Shown: positions 21,773-33,336 of the stretch, piece by piece
How positions within the stretch are numbered: position 1 is the first letter of the stretch
How the letters are laid out: each line of letters opens with the position of its first letter
Assembly (NCBI GenBank): GCA_029215795.1
Contig: JARDYH010000006.1
Span: 27,357,501-27,421,500 of the forward strand
Source of the DNA: Anniella stebbinsi
Lineage: Eukaryota; Chordata; Lepidosauria; Squamata; Anniellidae
DNA length: 64,000 nt
Direction: 5' to 3'
Program-made: the position numbers and the translations under genes
The notes under the pieces: generated by a model
What the model was told of the DNA's origin: nothing
Database searches by the model: none
The model's input: the letters and a program-made list of their open reading frames with translations, nothing else

Positions 21773-22717
21773 CTGAGGTCTAGAATAGGGCAGAGGCCAC
21801 CGCCTCTCTTGGGAACTGTGAAGTAGCGTGAGTAGAAGCCATCAGGCATGAGGGTGAGGGACTTTCCGAATGGCTCCCTTTCCCAGAAGAGAAGAGGTCT
21901 CTTCGCGAAGAGCATTGGATGGGATAGTGATGTTTACGGCGCCGAGTGGAGGGAGTTGGTTGAACTCGATGAAGTAACCGTGAGCTATGATACGAAGGAT
22001 CCAGGAATCTGATGTGATGCAAGCCCAGTTGTCGTAGTGTGGTTCGAGGATGCTTCCGAAGACTGGGCGAGAGGTGGGCGAGTCATAGGTGACATTTAGG
22101 CGGTGGTCCTGAAGAGGACTGTCGAGTGGGGCGAAAGGTGGAGGTGTGGTCTGCCTTTCGCTGATAAGGTTGTTATTGGTAACGAAATGTTCGTTCCTGG
22201 CGTGGACAGGCCTGGAACGGAAAGGAATGGCGGTAGAATTTTCGTTGTTTGTAAGGCTGGTGTGCCGGTTGTGGACCGTGACTTACGCCCATCTTTTTAG
22301 CAGTTGTCCTAGCTTTTTGGATGTTATCCATGGCTTCATCGGTTTTCGCATTGAAGAGACCTTCTCCATCAAAGGGGAGGTCTTCGATGCGTGATCAGGT
22401 CTCCAGCGTCAAACCGGCTGACCGGAGCCAAGCGTGTCTGCGTAAAGCCACTGCTGCCGTTAGAGAGTGTGCTGTACAATCAGTTTGGTGTCATGCTGTA
22501 TTGATTTCTTGGCGAGAGAGTCGCAGTGCCTCCTTCTGAAAGAGGAGAGCAAGGTCACGCTGGTCATCTGGTAGATAGGCAATAAGGGAGGCCATCTTTT
22601 CCCAGTGGAAGAGCTGGTATCGGGCCATCAATGCCTGGAAATTAGCGACATGCAGACTTAGAGATGCTGAGGAGTAAACTCGACGTCCGATGGCGTCGAG
22701 GTGTCTGCCTTCTTTAT

Positions 22718-24151
22718 CTACAGGTGCTGTATGTTGTTTTTGGGATTTCGATTAGGAGGACTCCACAATAATGGAGTTTGGCTTCGGATGCTGGAAGAGA
22801 AATTCTGCACCTTTTTTCTGGACCCTGTAGAGGGATTCCAGGCATCTAGGAGTATGGTAAGTAGAGGCCGGAGTCGCCCAGGATTGCTGTACGGTTTGGA
22901 GTAGGGTCGGTAAGTACGGCATTGAGATGGGTGCCGTGGCTTCAGTGTAGACTGCATCGAAGACCGGATCTTGAAGTCGTTCAGTAGGTTGTTGTGTTTT
23001 GATGCCGAGAGCCTGCGGCGTTCTGAGTATCTGGTCGATAAACTGGGCCATGTCCTCAGATGGAGAGGTACGTTCTGGAGGGACGACCACATCACCTGGC
23101 GAGGAGATCGATGGCGGTACTGAAGAGTACAAGAAAGAGTCCGATCGATAGTCTTCGTCAGAATGTTGAGAGACACTACGGTGTCGAGGAGACTCCGGTA
23201 GCGGAACGGGCAGTGACGGTACAGGTTGTGGCTGTGCCGATGAACGATGACTCCTAGTTGAGGAGTGTGAGTGAGAACGAGATGTAAGACTTGTCCCCGT
23301 CGGTCAAGGGGAAGTGGGAATGTCTGGTGAGTCATGGTGTGGCTCTCGCTCATAGTGGTATTCCCATGCCGATCGATGGGAATGTTGGCTGTGCGGGATA
23401 GACCAGCCAGAGACTGTGTCCCAGGATTGCAGGGGCGAGCGTGATTGTGGGTGGCTCTCATGGCCGAGTGATCTAGCTGCAGCTGACGCCTGAGAGTGGA
23501 GAGAGGCGGGAGAGCGCAGACGCTGCAGTGATCGACAGAGCTGAATAGGCGTTGATGGTCGGGACCGAGGGATGGGAGACGGTTCCCGTATCTCTCCTTC
23601 TGATAGTGAAGGATCATGTCTCGGCGTTGACCTCGAAATCGAGGACGGTGCCGATGGTATCGTTCTTGCTGGTGCCGGTGGGCGCGGTGTTGGAGTTGCA
23701 GTCTCCACCATGCGTTTTGACTTCGAGGAGTCCTTTTTTCTCCGCTTTTTATGTTTATCAGAGGTATCTCGAGCCCGTTTGGGTGGGTGACGCTCTACTA
23801 GAGGGAGTGTAGGCCGGGTTGACGTTGATGGCTCCATGGAAGTTGTCCCTTTTTTGAAGGGCCTGACGAGGCCAAGGACGAAGGGAGTGCCGGCAAAGAA
23901 TGAGGTCTATGCGCCTGAACCCTGTCTACCGACGGTAAGGGAGGGACGGCTTCGAGAGGTCGTTTCCACAATACCGCTTTTAGGTGATCAAATCTGTGGC
24001 GTCGCGTTTGTTTTGAAAAGTTTTGGCAATGGGCGCAGGTTTTCACAATGTGGGATTCACCTAGGCAGAAGAGGCACAAAGAGTGACCATCAGTTGTAGG
24101 AAGCTTGTTGCCACACTTGACGCACTTACGAAAAGGTGCTTTCGATGCCAT
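22718..24151 (-). pseudogene. DIRS gag-like ORF (copy 1)
   Basis: Starts at ATG 24151 with MASKAPFRKCVKCGNKLP, then CLFCLGESH and CAHCQNFSKQTRRHRFDHLK: a zinc-binding CxxC..CxxC..CxxC head also found at the start of copy 2. The remainder is rich in Ser, Pro and Arg, with a KKRRKKD basic patch. The frame is shifted at about 23830 and again near 23500-23600 (open pieces 24151-23798, 23837-23304, 23617-22718). Function is probably nucleocapsid-like RNA binding, by analogy with DIRS ORF1. Confidence 0.75.
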
Positions 24152-24329
24152 AGAGTGTTGAGTGAAGAAAGTGAAAGCAAAAGTAAAAGGTAAGTTGAAA
24201 GAAAGAAGCTAATTTTTATTTTTATTTTTTATTTTTGAATAGGTATGAATAAAGACGAGTGTGGAGAAGAGGAAGAAAGAAGAAATCTCACAGCTTTGCT
24301 GGAAAAAGTTCTCCGCTCAAGAGCGAGAA

Positions 24330-24523
24330 GTTTCCCAGAGACTACTAGTAGCACAGTCCAAAGAGAACTGAGGAGCACGGTGGGAACCCAGTGACATGTG
24401 TACTGGATGGTGGGGGCGGGGTTCTCACCTACATTATCTCATAGCTCTAGAAGTTTTCCGACGCCGGGGCTCTGCGCACGCTCAGAGCCCATTTAAGTGT
24501 GATGCACAGAGACCACGAAGAAG
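24330..24523 (-). repeat. DIRS copy 1 5' terminal repeat
   Basis: Runs from the gag-like ORF leader to the element end. The last 27 bases (GTGTGATGCACAGAGACCAC then GAAGAAG) match the outer end of copy 2 at 44246-44270. Its partner repeat on the other side of the element is missing. Confidence 0.75.
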
Positions 24524-24574
24524 GTGCTATTGCTCTTATGATCTATTTGTGAAGGTTTTTTTGTGTGTGGGGGG

Positions 24575-24655
24575 CAGCTGGTTGGCCACTGTGGGAACAG
24601 AATGCTGCATGAGATGGGCCCTTGGTCCGATGAAGCATTAGGGCTTTTCTTATGT
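24575..24655 (+). repeat. SINE-like 3' fragment
   Basis: TGTGGGAACAGAATGCTGC...AGATGGGCCCTTGGTCCGATG...CTTTTCTTATGTTTAT has the wording of the widespread reptile repeat present in reverse at 51885-52060 and 60080-60280. Short fragment only. Confidence 0.55.
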
Positions 24656-24659
24656 TTAT

Positions 24660-25160
24660 TAGGGTGACCAGATTTTGAGGATCAAAATCCCGGACCCCGC
24701 CCGCCACCCCACCCAACCAAAACAACCCCCCCGCGCAGCCCCCCCGCCCCCCCCGCCAGCCTGCCCCGCCCCGCCCGCCCCGCGCTCCTTACCAGCTGGG
24801 GCGTCTGCTTCCCTCCAGTGCTCGGAATCTACTGAGGAACAGGCTTCCTGGCCTGTCTCTCAGTACCGCGCTGGGTGATGACATCATCACCCGGCGCGCT
24901 ACTGAGGGACAGGCCGCGAAGCCTGTTTCTCAGTAGATTCCGAGCACCGGAGGGAAGCAGACGCCCCAGCAGGTAAGTGCCTCGCGCCGCTGCCCGCCCC
25001 GCGCAGGCCGCCCGCCCCACCCGCGACGCGACGCCCCCCCTCCTCGCGGGAGGAGAACAAGCTGTTTCCCGGAGGTTGCCCCCTGGGGCCCGGTCAGCCC
25101 GGTTTGGCCCATTTTTCCCGTTTAGGACCGGGAAATCCTGGGGGGGGTCTGGTCAGCCTA
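24660..25160. mobile_element. GC-rich palindromic MITE
   Basis: Ends TAGGGTGACCAGA (24660-24672) and TCTGGTCAGCCTA (25148-25160) are inverted repeats with one mismatch, probably at a TA target. The middle holds a long imperfect palindrome (24795-24970) with arms GCTGGGGCGTCTGCTTCCCT and AGGGAAGCAGACGCCCCAGC around GATGACATCATC. The C-rich flank at 24700-24785 makes it look like a CpG island, but there is no adjoining gene. Confidence 0.75.
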
Positions 25161-26108
25161 ATGTTTATGCTTCTAGGGCAGCCTTACTTACCTGGTGCTC
25201 TGCCACACATCCTAGCATACCCTGGCTTTGGGGGGGGGAAGAAACTTGCATTGGGAGGCCTTTTTACAGCCATAGTCCCAGGTTTGGAGGGTGGGCATGG
25301 AGAAATCTTTATGGCAATCACAGCATCCAGATAGGAGAGAGCTAACTCTTCCTTTACCAGCTGCAATCTCAATGAAGACCCCCTTCCACCCCCCATGACA
25401 CTGCAATTAGGTTTGAAAAAAAGATTCCATTTGGCTTTTTTTGAAAGCACAATTGCCAAGTGGGTGTAGGGGAGGCTGCAGACTGGATCTGAAAGCTCCA
25501 TACCACAGGCTGACAGTACTCACCCATGTTATGGAGAAAATGCTTGTTACAGGGATTTTGAGCTACTATTTCTGGTTTTTCTTCCTGGCAATCTTGCTTG
25601 TATCAGTACACGGATTGGCAGTTGACTAGCATGACAGCATGTGATTAGGCTAGACATTTGCAAGAACACTGTAGTCGCCAGGAACCTTCACTGCAAATGC
25701 CATTGTTTTACTTTTGCCCCAAATACCCAGATAAAAATCTTGTAATGTTCAAAACCGGACATGCATCTGAATATCCAGCTGGTGCAGTGGAATCCCATGT
25801 CCTCCATTCCATCTTGAGAGTGCCAGGGAGAGAGGTAGTAAAGTCAGTAATTGAAATGGACAGACTGTAGTTTGGAAAGACATTTTGTTTGCATGTTCTC
25901 TATAAAGAAACATTTATCTTCTTAGAAGTCAACAGGGGAAAAGAAAACGTAGAGGGGAATGGGGTTAGTGTGTGTATGCACACACCTGCCTTTTAAAGCA
26001 ACCCAGGGAAAGAAGTTGTAACTGAACCAACCAGTTAGCCCACATGGCAATTTGTAAACTTTCCTAAAGCATTTCCTCAACAATGGATCTCACATTATTG
26101 CAAATACT
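25161..26108. other. Unassigned sequence
   Basis: No gene, RNA or clear repeat end. Open stretches (for example 25658-25870) show no family motif. Confidence 0.3.
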
Positions 26109-26329
26109 GGCAGAATTTGGATGACACAATAAGCAACTGGGGTGGGGAAACAATCATCAGTTGTATTGACTATCGTGCCATCTGAATGCTGCCCTAGTCT
26201 ACTCAGCGCTGATCCTAATCCACACCACAGTTGATTATTACCATGTTGTGTGAGGAGTACCCCCTAGATGAACAACTGTAAAGTTGATTATTACCCCACC
26301 ATTGACTATCGTGTTGTCCGAATTCAGCC
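26109..26329. mobile_element. Fold-back MITE with 3-bp duplication (GAATT..GACAACAC family)
   Basis: Starts GGCAGAATTTGGATGACACA and ends TGTTGTCCGAATTCAGCC, imperfect inverted repeats. ACT flanks both ends (26106-26108, 26330-26332). An internal copy of the end (ATCGTGCCATCTGAATGCTGCC) at about 26172 suggests a nested or dimeric structure. Confidence 0.65.
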
Positions 26330-26332
26330 ACT

Positions 26333-27770
26333 CTGTAGGATGTTTCTTTTAAAGGTAAAAGGTTATGTAAATCAACCATTTTTTCACTTCACCATATTGT
26401 TTGTGGAAGCAGGTATAGCTGACTGAATCACAATTCATTTTGAGGTTTTGTCCAGCATTTTTCAAAGTATTCTAGAATTGTGGTGCAGCCAATGCTTGTC
26501 CATTTTTTCCTTTTTCAGAGGATGCTTCTTTTTGGTTTTGTCGGTAATAGAACTGTTTTGATATCGATACTTTATTATACACTTCTTATGAAATTCTGCT
26601 GAATTTTCTTTAATATGGATATGAAGGTATTGCTTTTTACATCATGCATGAATGGGTTCCATCCTTAAAGACTGCCTAAAAAGAATTTAAAATAAATGCT
26701 TTGTCGTGAATCACTCTGAATGTACGCTATAAGGAAAAACAGCTTATTTTATTTATTTATAAATATATTAGTCACCTTTTGGCCCAAATAGGGCTTTGAA
26801 TGCAACTTACATTTAAAATGTGAAAATAAAGCAACGATCGCATTCAAATGCACCTTCCCAACCATTAGAATCAGGTCTGAGCTAGACGATAAGTCCCGTG
26901 TGTCAACGCTCTTTTGTGGCTGTTGGTTCCATTTTAAAAATAGCAACTGTGGAATAGAGAAGGGGGACTGTGGATGGTGGGGAGAAGAGGGCTCATCCTT
27001 TCCCTCTGTGCCAGTCCTTGTGCTTTTTCTTCTGGGAGGGAAATGCTGCAGTTCGGATCAGAGACCTCCTCCCTTTGCCAGTGACATTTTAAAAGAATGA
27101 GACACATGCATTCACACATTTAACCAAGTGTCTAGCTTGGCTCTACAGTATGTACCCGTATTAATGCCTTATTTATAAGTTTCCTGATTTTTTTCCATCT
27201 CTAACTAAAGTAACAAAACAGGAGTCAGAGCTGATCACCTCCCTTCTTTATATTAAGAATGACCAAGTCCTATAGTGTTTTTTTATACACCATTTTCCAC
27301 ACAATGATGCAGAGCACTCATAGTAGTTATCAGCTTCATAGAAAAGTTCTAGCAGTAAAGGCTTCATAGATAAGGAGAAACAGATATGGAGGCACATGAC
27401 ACCAGGAGTAGCATTACATAGGAATACTTCACACAGACACCATCATTTCCTAAAATGTGATTTCTGGATGGTTCACTATAAAACAACGAAAAATGCAGCC
27501 CAATCAAACCACGATCTTCATTAGTACATATTATATTCAAAACCTGCAGGGAAATTTAAGAGTTTTTTTCTTCTTACAACTCAAAACCATTTTTGGTAGA
27601 GGAAAGAAGAATTGATTCAAGAGGTCAAACATCTGATCCACAGGCCATTAGTTGGCCATCCCCCTATCTCATAATATTATTTGCAATGGCTTCCTATGCT
27701 CTTTTAATAATAATAACAATAATAATACATTTATTTATTTATTTCTTACTCGCCTCTCTCTCAGGATCGG
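26333..27770. other. Unassigned sequence with short A/T repeats
   Basis: AT-rich. A TATTTATTTATAAATATATTAG tract near 26748 and an AATAATAATAACAATAATAATA tract at 27705-27727 are LINE-end or microsatellite remnants. No gene recognised. Confidence 0.3.
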
Positions 27771-27784
27771 GGCAGGGAACAACA

Positions 27785-28552
27785 TTTATTTATTTATTAC
27801 ATTTGTATACTGCCCCATAGCCGAAGCTCTCTGAGCGGTTTACATAGGATTAAAACAATTAAAAACAATATACAAAAATTAAAACAGCAAAAGCATACAA
27901 CATACACACAATACACACATACATTTAAAACTGCTACAACAGCCAAAAAAGCTACAAAAACAAAAACAAACCCAGGCTCCTCAGATATTGCCAAATGCCT
28001 GAGAGTAGAGGAAAGTCTTGACCTGGCGCTGAAAAGATAACAATGTTGGCGCCAGGCGGGCCTCATCAGGGAGATCGTTCCACAATTGGGGGGCCACCAC
28101 AGAGAAGGAGTAGGCACTCGGAGGAGGGCCTTAGATGTTGAACGTAGTGTATGGGTAGGTTCATGTCAGGAAAGGCGTTCCGTCAGATATTGTGGTCCCA
28201 AGCTGTGTAAGGCTTTATAGGTTAAAACCAGCACCTTGAATCAGGGTCGGAAATATACAGGCATCCAATGCAAGCAGGCCAGAGTAGGTCTTATATGCTT
28301 GAACCTTCTGGTTCCAGTTATCAATCTGACCACTGCATTTTGCACAAGCTGCAGCTTCTGAACCGCCTTCAAAGGCAGCCCCATGTAGAGTGCATTGCAT
28401 TAATCTAACTTGGAGGTTACCAGAGCATGGACAACTGAAGCCAGGTTATCCCTGTCCAGATAGGGACGTAGCTGGGCCACCAACCGAAGTTGGTAGAAGG
28501 CACTGCATGCCACTGAGGCCACCTGAGCCTCAAGTGACAGAGATAACATAAA
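27785..28552 (-). mobile_element. L2-type LINE C-terminal fragment (minus strand)
   Basis: On the minus strand it reads SLEAQVASVACSAFYQLRLV, YLDRDNLASVVHALVTSKLD then a TAA (28400), followed by the NAAA-type region and the 3' end whose complement is TTTATTTATTACATTTGTATA (27787). Closely related to the copy at 14695, including the shared stop codon. Confidence 0.85.
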
Positions 28553-28800
28553 ATACATAAAACTAATTAAAAACGTATAAAATGAATACATTATTATAAT
28601 AACAATAAAACTCTTAAAATTTGACTGGGTAGGCTTGACGGAAGAGATTGTTCTTTATGGCTTTCTTAAAGTCAAAGAGACTATTAAGTTGAGGAATCTT
28701 TTCCGGTAGCCCATTCCACCGTCTGGGAGCGGCAGAAGGGGAGGTCCTCTGAGTAACAGTTGTCAGCCTGGTTTTGGCCGACTATAGCAATTTCTTCCCA
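28553..28800 (-). repeat. LINE 3'-region fragment
   Basis: The segment GCCCATTCCACCGTCTGGGAGCGGCAG with neighbouring TTCTTAAAGTCAAAGAGACT reads, in reverse, like the C-terminus and 3' UTR of another L2/CR1-type LINE. It abuts the L2 at 28552 and is separate from it. Confidence 0.45.
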
Positions 28801-30276
28801 GAGGATCTGAGCGTGCGGGGCGGATTGTATGGATTCAGTTCAAGCTGGATCTTGCAAGTATCTTCATTATCTTGCTCTTTCCTACTCTTCTTTCAGTATC
28901 GTCTTCCCCTCTTCACTCTCAGGCCACACTTGTAAGGGCCAATATTTTAAACTCCATCTTCTGCTTACAGACATTTTCCTTGAATGTTTTCCCCACCACT
29001 GTAAATCCTCCTCCTGTCAAGAAGCAACTGAAGACTCCTTTTTCTCAGGTTGTCCCCATATTGATTTATTTTCTTTCAACTTTCCATTTCCTTGTGACCT
29101 TCTCAGGTGTCTCTTTAGACAAAGCCTGCAAGTAATGACTTTAGATCTTTGTAAGTTAAGCAGTCTTTTTTAGATGCTTAATAGCTGCTTATAAACAATT
29201 ATATCAGCACTCATAGTCTACATTTACAATGGCATAACATGGCTTATTACTAGAATTTTAGGTTGCATCGCTGTTTTATGTATCTTTAGATTTATCTATT
29301 CCTATGCTGTTTTGTTAATTTTGTATTGTTTTATTATTTTAACTGTTTGCATTTTATTTTTAACTGTTCATAATCTGACCACAGAAAACTAAAAAAATAA
29401 AAATAGAGAGGTTCAGACAAACCCGCTCATGGAGTACCAGCTTCAGGTCTTCAGGAAACCTGGGAAGATTACGCTCACTGGTCCCCCAGCTAACTTGCAA
29501 GGCTGTGGGCTTCCTGTCTGCCCAGAACAACTGCAGGAGCAGTGCTAACTGGAGTTCCAAGCCATGCACATAAACTCACAAGCTCAACCATCTTGGGATT
29601 GTTCCAACCACTGCCATGCCACTCCCCTGCCAACACCCAACACAGTTCCTGGATTTGGAACCCTGATAAGGCAGAAAAGTCCGTAAGGGCATAGAATTAA
29701 ATGCACTTACAAATCTCTTTCAGACCTTAGCATTAAATGCAGGAAGGTATTTAGAGAAACCTGTGTGCCTCAGGACATGATGGGGGGTTAGCATGCCTTT
29801 GTATTGTCTCATCTATTTTTCCCCTTTTAAAACACTGGCAGGAGAACCTTGATTGGGGGCTGACCTTACCTCCCCATACCACTTTCCTGCCAAAAGTCAC
29901 GCCCCTGAAATTTTAAATGTCAAGAACCACAACAGAGATGATTTGTCACATCAAGTATGAGCCTTTGAAAGCAGCATAGAAAGAGCAGGTAAGAACACAC
30001 TGCACTTAACTAATCACTCCCCACCTCTGGACTGAATTGCTCAGCTCTATTCAAGCAGGTTACCCTTAACGTTTGATGGAGATCGGAGGCAGAGCGTTCT
30101 ACCTTCCCCCAACCTTGTTGAATCTTCATAGACCTCCAGTCTATGATAGTCATTTACAAATAGTTAATTTGTAAATTCATAGTAACAAGCATTAATAGAA
30201 ATACATTAGGGCCAGGAACAATCAATTGAGCCAGTTTTTAAGAAAGATACAGATGATGTGAAACATAACCTTTTCA
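28801..30276. other. Unassigned sequence
   Basis: 28870-29400 has the feel of a decayed LINE 3' end (TGTTTTGTTAATTTTGTATTG and later poly(A)-like ACTAAAAAAATAAAAATAG near 29388) but no domain can be read. 29600-30276 shows nothing recognisable. Confidence 0.3.
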
Positions 30277-30550
30277 TTTATTTAACGAAATACAAAATAT
30301 TAAAATTTATAATTCTGGTACAACACTTTGTGAAGCAACAAGCATAAGCGAGCTATGGGTTTAAGCCATATGCAGTGTTAACATTGAAAGTGCATAACAT
30401 TTTTCACAGTATATAGTTGTAGGCTCGTTACACATTTCCTTCCTTTTTTAGTTACCATTAAATCTGACTAAAACATGAGGTGTAATGCTATGTATCATTA
30501 GAATGTTTATTCAGAGTTAAAGAGCAAGCTGGGACATGTGACAAGACACT

Positions 30551-30661
30551 GGCCCTGTTCAGAAGACACCTTAAACCATGGCTTTAACTGCGGTGTATAA
30601 GCCAAAAAGCCTTAAGCATGGTGGTTAAAGCCATGGTTTAAAGTGTCTTCTGAGCAGGGCC
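30551..30661. mobile_element. 111-bp fold-back MITE, 3-bp duplication
   Basis: GGCCCTGTTCAGAAGACACC at the start pairs with the inverted end; arms continue as TTAAACCATGGCTTTAAC and GTTAAAGCCATGGTTTAA. Flanked by ACT on both sides (30548-30550, 30662-30664). Lies in the inferred KDSR 3' UTR. Confidence 0.7.
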
Positions 30662-30835
30662 ACTTTGATTCAACTGTGAAGAGAATGAGAGCAGAATTAA
30701 TCCACAGATAAGCACACTAAACCGCCATTGATTTCAATAGGAGAGTTAAACATACCCTGAAACAGCTGCATAAGTTATATATGCTTCTGCTTCTTTAAAC
30801 TGCTGCATTACTTGGCTTCTGAACTGATTTTAAGC

Positions 30836-30963
30836 AGCCTTCCTCAACCTGGTATCCTTCAGGTGTTCTGCACTCTCAGCATTTCTGACTACAGGCTGTC
30901 CTGGCTTGGGCTGATGAGAGTTTAGTTCAAAACATCTGGAGGGCAACAGGTTTGGGAAGGCTG
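30836..30963. repeat. Fold-back repeat (CCTTCCCCAAC family)
   Basis: AGCCTTCCTCAACCTGGTAT pairs with the far arm ACAGGTTTGGGAAGGCTG; inner arms are TTCTGACTACAGG-type and GTTCAAAACATCTGGAGGGC. Lies in the inferred KDSR 3' UTR and could form an RNA stem. Confidence 0.65.
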
Positions 30964-33225
30964 TTCTAAAGCATCAAGAATCCAAGGCTTGAATTGAATG
31001 CCTTGTCAACCAGCTAGAATGGTTATTCTACAGCTGCTAGAATAGTCTAAGTATATGCATCAACTCCTATGGTTGTGGTCAATATGGCAAACAAGAAAAT
31101 CAAGTTCTACTTCACCAGTTCCAATTAAAATATTGTAAGGAACATACACAAATCTGCTTTTCGGGTATAAAGTTCAAAGGCATGAAACCACACTGAATCA
31201 TAGCTGCTAATTGGAATAAGACTTGGAACTTCCAAGTTTTTGTGCTTATGACATACCAAGCACAATTCACCAAGGACTGTTATTACACAGTCTCCATCCC
31301 TTCTAACTGGCAACTTTCTCAGTCCCTCAAATGCCAAATGATCCAACTGCTTTTATTTAGATTGCAAGTTCAGCATTTGGAGAACAAACAAATGTGTTCA
31401 TGTGAAAGAACAAAAAAAGTAAACATAATCACTCAGTATTTGGCTCAAGCAGTCGGTGTTGTAATTGCATTAGTTTTGAGGATCTAAAAAGTGATTATTT
31501 TTATTTCGGGTTGGGGGACTAATTTGGAAGACTCAATAGTGGAATAGAACTAAAAGCAGCTGGGCTCAATCTGACCCCACAAGATGTTCTCCAAAGGGCG
31601 TTAAAAGAAACAAATCTTCTCCAGCCAACGATTCCTACACACACCTTTATGTTTGAAGAAAACGGCAGTAGACGGTCTCTGGTTCTTAAAAAGAATCTCA
31701 CCAAACATTCATCTGTAGGCTCTTGCAAAAAAGTCATCTTAGGCACTTGGATAATGACAAGGTATAGCAGGAATTCTTTATGAACTAGAAGAACAGTGGG
31801 GCTTCATTAAATCTTCAACCATTGGTAACCAGTACATTTATACATATACAATTCCCACACACATAAACCCAGATTCCATGTAATTAATAGAGCAGAGATG
31901 CTGGGATTAAAACCTTGAAAAAATATTGAAAAAGTAAACTACACTGTCACCAAAGAGGAAACATAATCAATTTCTTGGGCTACATCTCATTCTCTCCAGC
32001 ACCTGATTTGGTCATTTCCATTTTTAGTGTTAAAGCCACCTCTGTTGCTTACTGAACAGGCAAAAATAAACATGAATGTAAGTCATAGTTTATGAAAAAG
32101 TGTTCCAACTCTTCAATTTATATCATTGTTTGCTTTTTCAGACAGTCAGACATCCTTGGTCAGACAGAAAAAAGTCCTCCTAGTATCTCATTGAGAAATG
32201 GGTCCTTCATCTCCCCCGAAGATCTACAACTATTAAAAAGCATATTTCATTGCCCTTGCACAGAGAACTTAAGATCATATGGATAAAGCTCTGCCATTGA
32301 ATCCCATATTTAATATAATATAGTGCTTAATAATATATGGGGAATATTTCACAAAACTTACTATGCACTCTTATATGTCAGGAAAGGTAAGTCAAAATAT
32401 TGTGTTAGTCTAGACACTGAAGAGCCGGTAGGAAAAAATACTCAAATCAGTCTCCAAATGAGCCTTCTTATAGGCAAATTCAAATGTTAATTCTCCAGCT
32501 TGATTAGTACTCTCATGCAACTTTCATCACTTCATATTCAATGAGGGAGCTGATAATTTAAATAGTACTCTAACATCAAAGTTACATGCTACGTTAAAAA
32601 TTACAGTCTAACAAAAATACTTTGGCCCAATTTATACATTATCTTGCAGGTAAAATACTTCATTTTTGGGTTCTGTTGTGACTAGACTTGGCCAAACCAT
32701 TTGAACCAGTTCACATAGGGGGCCAACCACATGATTAAGATTCCCGGAAGAAACAACACTGTCAGGATAATATATGAATTGGGCCTTCTATTAAGATCAA
32801 AGTCAGTACAATTGTGTGGGAGATCTCTACCAAATTATAGGATGTGTGTTTGAAACAGCCCTTGGATTAAGAACTGCATCACTGAATCAAACCTTTCATT
32901 ACCTCTAACAATTAGAATTACCAGCAAATAGGCCACTCTGAAGCTCTGCTCTTCCAAAAAGTTCATTTCTAAGGCAACAACATACTTATTACTTCAAAAT
33001 CACAGAAAAGAACAAAAAACATAGTCTTCTTCATTAGCACTTTTGCATAGTCTTTTTTCCTGGAGTTATTAATTTGTTTCCTTCTTTCACCACCGAAGAT
33101 CATCACCTCTTCCACATATATAGCATATATCTACGAGGCATATTCAGGCCACAGACACAGTCCCATTTAGCAGCAAACCGTCCAACTTTTTTAACAGGAC
33201 TCAATTTTTAAAAAGCCATTATCCT

Positions 33226-33336
33226 TCAGTCAGTCTTTTCAGATTTTTCTTTTTGTAGCATACACCGCTGAATTATGCTGTCAAAACTTGCTAAAAAATA
33301 CAGGCCAAAGAAGCGAAAAATACCCATGCAAACAAC
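33226..33336 (-). CDS. KDSR: KDSR exon 10, coding part with stop
   Basis: Thirty-six codons plus TGA (33226-33228). It reads [20 protein letters not shown], a hydrophobic stretch, and ends QKEKSEKTD. The acidic/lysine tail fits a cytosolic C-terminus; it is a few residues shorter than mammalian KDSR. Acceptor AG at 33337-33338. Confidence 0.93.
   Translation of the reverse strand, partial: VVCMGIFRFFGLYFLASFDSIIQRCMLQKEKSEKTD

Larger units (their letters stand above)
19285..24523 (-). mobile_element. DIRS-type tyrosine-recombinase retrotransposon, copy 1 (3' end missing)
   Basis: On the minus strand the order is gag-like, reverse transcriptase with RNase H, tyrosine recombinase, the standard DIRS layout. 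The 5' terminal repeat is present at its right edge (about 24330-24523), ending GATGCACAGAGACCACGAAGAAG, which matches the end of copy 2. The 3' side stops abruptly near 19285 in the recombinase, so the recombinase active-site Tyr, the 3' terminal repeat and the internal complementary region are gone. Sequence is clearly related to, but diverged from, copy 2. Confidence 0.9.
30277..33225 (-). other. KDSR: Probable KDSR 3' UTR with poly(A) signal at 30277-30282
   Basis: No intron or coding signal follows the KDSR stop codon. The first strong AATAAA on the minus strand after a long region without LINE sequence is at 30277-30282. A 3' UTR of about 2.9 kb is compatible with the long 3' UTR known for KDSR. 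Two fold-back repeats (30551-30661 and 30836-30963) would lie inside the transcript. The end point is an inference without transcript evidence, and earlier poly(A) sites are possible. Confidence 0.4.

Noticed and set aside
19196..24100. Numerous open stretches on the plus strand (for example 21196-21480, 22146-22394, 23552-23812)
   Set aside because: They are opposite-strand shadows of DIRS copy 1, whose minus-strand frames show RT, RNase H and recombinase motifs.
24690..25100. CpG-island-like promoter
   Set aside because: The GC-rich block is bounded by inverted repeats and contains a palindrome, so it is part of a MITE; no gene starts nearby.
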